Positions 62,295 through 64,000 of a stretch of DNA of 64,000 bases are shown here, in pieces; the stretch's first letter is position 1; each line of letters starts with the position of its first letter. The notes beneath the pieces were generated by a model. The model was not told the DNA's origin, did no database searches, and saw only the letters and a list, made by a program, of their open reading frames with translations. The translations under genes and the position numbers were made by a program. Source of the DNA: Kutzneria chonburiensis (GTDB lineage: Bacteria > Actinomycetota > Actinomycetes > Mycobacteriales > Pseudonocardiaceae); assembly GCF_028622115.1 (NCBI RefSeq), contig NZ_CP097263.1, positions 3,658,001-3,722,000 of the forward strand, given 5' to 3'.

Positions 62295-64000
62295 CACAGG
62301 CTCCTCAGGGCAGCGACGACCTCTTCGGTCCGCGCGATGGCGGCCCGTTCGAGCACCTTGCTGATGCTGGGCGACGCCTCGCCGCCGGTGACGCGGGCGA
62401 CGGGGGCGTCGAGCCAGTCGAACAGCCGGTGCTGGATCTGGTCGGCCAGCCGACCGCCATAAGACGTGCCGACAGCGCCCTGTTCGACGATGAGCACCCG
62501 GTTGGTCTTGCGCACGCTGCGCTCGATGGTGTCCCAGTCGAGGCTGGCCCAGTCCAACCACCGCAGGTCGATCAGGTCGGCGCTGACGCCGGTCTGGTCC
62601 AGGGCCTCAAGACAGTGCCCGACCATGGACAGATAGCTGATCACCGTCACGTCGTCACCAGCGCGACGCAGTGCGGCCTTGCCGACCGGTAGCCGGTAGT
62701 CGAAGTCCGATACGGGGGCGGTTCCCTTGGTGCCGTACAGGTCCACGTGTTCCAGCACGACCACCGGATCATCAAGGGCCACGGCGGTGTTGAGCAGCCC
62801 GACGTAGTCGAAAGGATTGGACGGCGCGACGACCCGGAGCCCGGGGGCGGTGGTCAACACGCCGGCGGGATCCATGGAGTGCTGGGAGCCGTAGCCGGTG
62901 CCGGCGGCGAGCTTGCTGCGCAGCACGAGCGGCACGCCGCCGTGCCCGCCGAACATGTGCCGCGCCTTGGCGACCTGGTTGAACAGCTGGTCGGCGGCGA
63001 CCCACATGAAGTCGGCGTACATGAACTCGACGACGGGACGGCGGCGGCCGTCGATGGCCATGCCGGCGGCCAGCCCGGTGAAGGCGTTCTCGCTGATCGG
63101 AGTGCCCAGCACCCGGTCGGGAGAGCGCTCTACGGAGGCCTTCGTGGCCCCGTTCGTGCCGCCCTTGAGCCGGTGCACGTCCTCGCCCAGCACCACCACC
63201 CGGGAATCGCTCTCCAACCGGCGGGCCAGCGTGTCGCTGACGACGTCGATGAACCGCCGCTCGGCCAGCTCACCCGAGAAGCCGTCCGCCTCCTCGTAGC
63301 GGCTACCGTCCAGTTCGGACAGATCGCCGCGGATCCCGACGTCGACGAAGGCCGGATCGGGCCAGGCCGACTCCAGAATCGCCCGCCGGTCCGGCGTCAG
63401 GAACGAACCGCCGATCTCGTGCAACACAGCGACGATCTCGTCCCGGAAGGCGTCGATGTCCGATGCGGAAGCCAAGCCACGGCGCTCGACGTGTCGACGC
63501 AGCAGGTCGATCGGATCGCGGTCGCGCCACGCCTGCTCCTCGGCCTTGGTCCGGTAGCCGAAGGCGCTGCCGGGATAAGGGCCGTTCTGGTGGAAGTACC
63601 GGTACAGGTCGGCCTCGATGATCGTCGGGCCGCCGCCGGTCCGCATGTGATCGAGCGCTTCGGTCATGGCCAGGTGCACGGCCAATGGATCCATGCCGTC
63701 GACCCGCCAGCTCGGGATGTTGAACCCGAGCCCGCGGGCGGACAGCCTGGGCTCGGCCGTGGACTCGTCGACGTTGGTCGACACCGCGTAGTGGTTGTTC
63801 TCGATGAAGAAGCACAGCGGTAAACGCCACGCAGCAGCCAGGTTGAACGTCTCCAGCACCGACCCGATGTTCACCGCCCCGTCCCCGAAATACGTAACGG
63901 TGACAGCGTTACTACCGGCGTGGAGCTGGTTCCAGGCAAACCCGGCGGCCTGCGGCACTCCCCGCCGACGATGGCGTTGGTGCCCATCGCCCCGGCCTCA
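62294..64000 (-). CDS. 2-oxoacid dehydrogenase E1, alpha-beta fusion (5' part beyond the window, one frameshift)
   Basis: At least 554 residues. The alpha part has ThDP motif TYFGDGAVNIGSVLETFNLAAAWRLPLCFFIENNHYAV; the beta part starts near residue 230 (RRFIDVVSDTLARRLESDSRVVVLGEDV...) and has PISENAFTGLAAGMAIDG, GYGSQHSMDP and the C-terminal VEQGAVGTSYGG...VTGGEASPSIS. Fusion of both E1 chains is typical of some actinobacterial complexes. At 63960-63963 a GGGG run breaks the frame between TNAIVGG and VPQAAGFAWNQ; one extra G restores it. The start lies beyond the window. Confidence 0.85.

Noticed and set aside
1-64000. CRISPR arrays, tRNA or rRNA genes, phage or plasmid replication genes
   Set aside because: Looked for spaced direct repeats, tRNA-like cloverleafs and rRNA signatures while reading; none was found.

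Overview
The window is high-GC DNA with dense gene packing, many 1-4 bp ATGA/TGATG gene overlaps, GTG/TTG starts and strong GC codon bias. This points to a filamentous actinobacterium. A Pseudonocardiaceae-type genome is my guess, not shown by any marker gene here. No rRNA, tRNA or CRISPR array was seen.

Layout. 54-6062 is a four-gene overlapping operon for a cell-surface polysaccharide: a sulfoquinovose-synthase-like nucleotide-sugar enzyme, an HlyD-like adaptor, a processive GT2 synthase and a secreted glycosidase-like protein. 6588-12417 holds an aldo/keto reductase divergent from a GntR/FCD regulator, with a 19-bp operator-like palindrome between them; the regulator leads a creatininase-family hydrolase, a polar-amino-acid-type ABC transporter and a secreted esterase. 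12533-26818 is mixed: an ArnT-like glycosyltransferase, acyl-CoA dehydrogenase, short-chain dehydrogenases, an S1-domain protein, a small HTH protein with a 40-bp perfect palindrome at its start, a TetR/flavin hydroxylase pair, a tyrosine-phosphatase-like gene with an in-frame stop, an S9 peptidase, an M50-like membrane protease, a secreted M64 peptidase, an alkyltransferase-like protein and a universal stress protein.

26922-35000 (all minus strand) carries class I ribonucleotide reductase nrdAB behind a textbook cobalamin riboswitch. Upstream is a three-gene aldehyde dehydrogenase/aminotransferase operon behind a second, shorter cobalamin-type riboswitch. 35101-37441 has an SDR, a TetR regulator and a secreted PL7 alginate lyase. 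37990-49198 is a catechol meta-cleavage pathway: tautomerase, extradiol dioxygenase, class II aldolase-like protein, aromatic-acid transporter, semialdehyde dehydrogenase, and then hydratase, acylating acetaldehyde dehydrogenase, ketovalerate aldolase and oxalocrotonate decarboxylase with an IclR regulator.

The two halves of this pathway are separated by a probable mobile element (about 43201-44871). It is a DUF222/HNH endonuclease gene with an SOS-box-like site, flanked by perfect 107-bp inverted copies of a long hairpin; the outer stems of the two copies differ but each still pairs with itself. This is the best candidate for an undescribed system in the window.

49241-64000 has a class A beta-lactamase, a convergent 2-methylisoborneol synthase/GPP methyltransferase pair, an HSP90-family protein, a TetR/TetX-like monooxygenase unit, a small GT2, an acetolactate-synthase-like enzyme, and a 2-oxoacid dehydrogenase E1 (fused alpha-beta, cut by the window end) with its E2. 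Three single-base losses in G-runs (33302, 34461, 63960) break otherwise good genes and look like sequencing errors. A palindrome, GGAGAGCGCTCTCC, recurs far more often than chance, mostly inside genes and built with rare codons.
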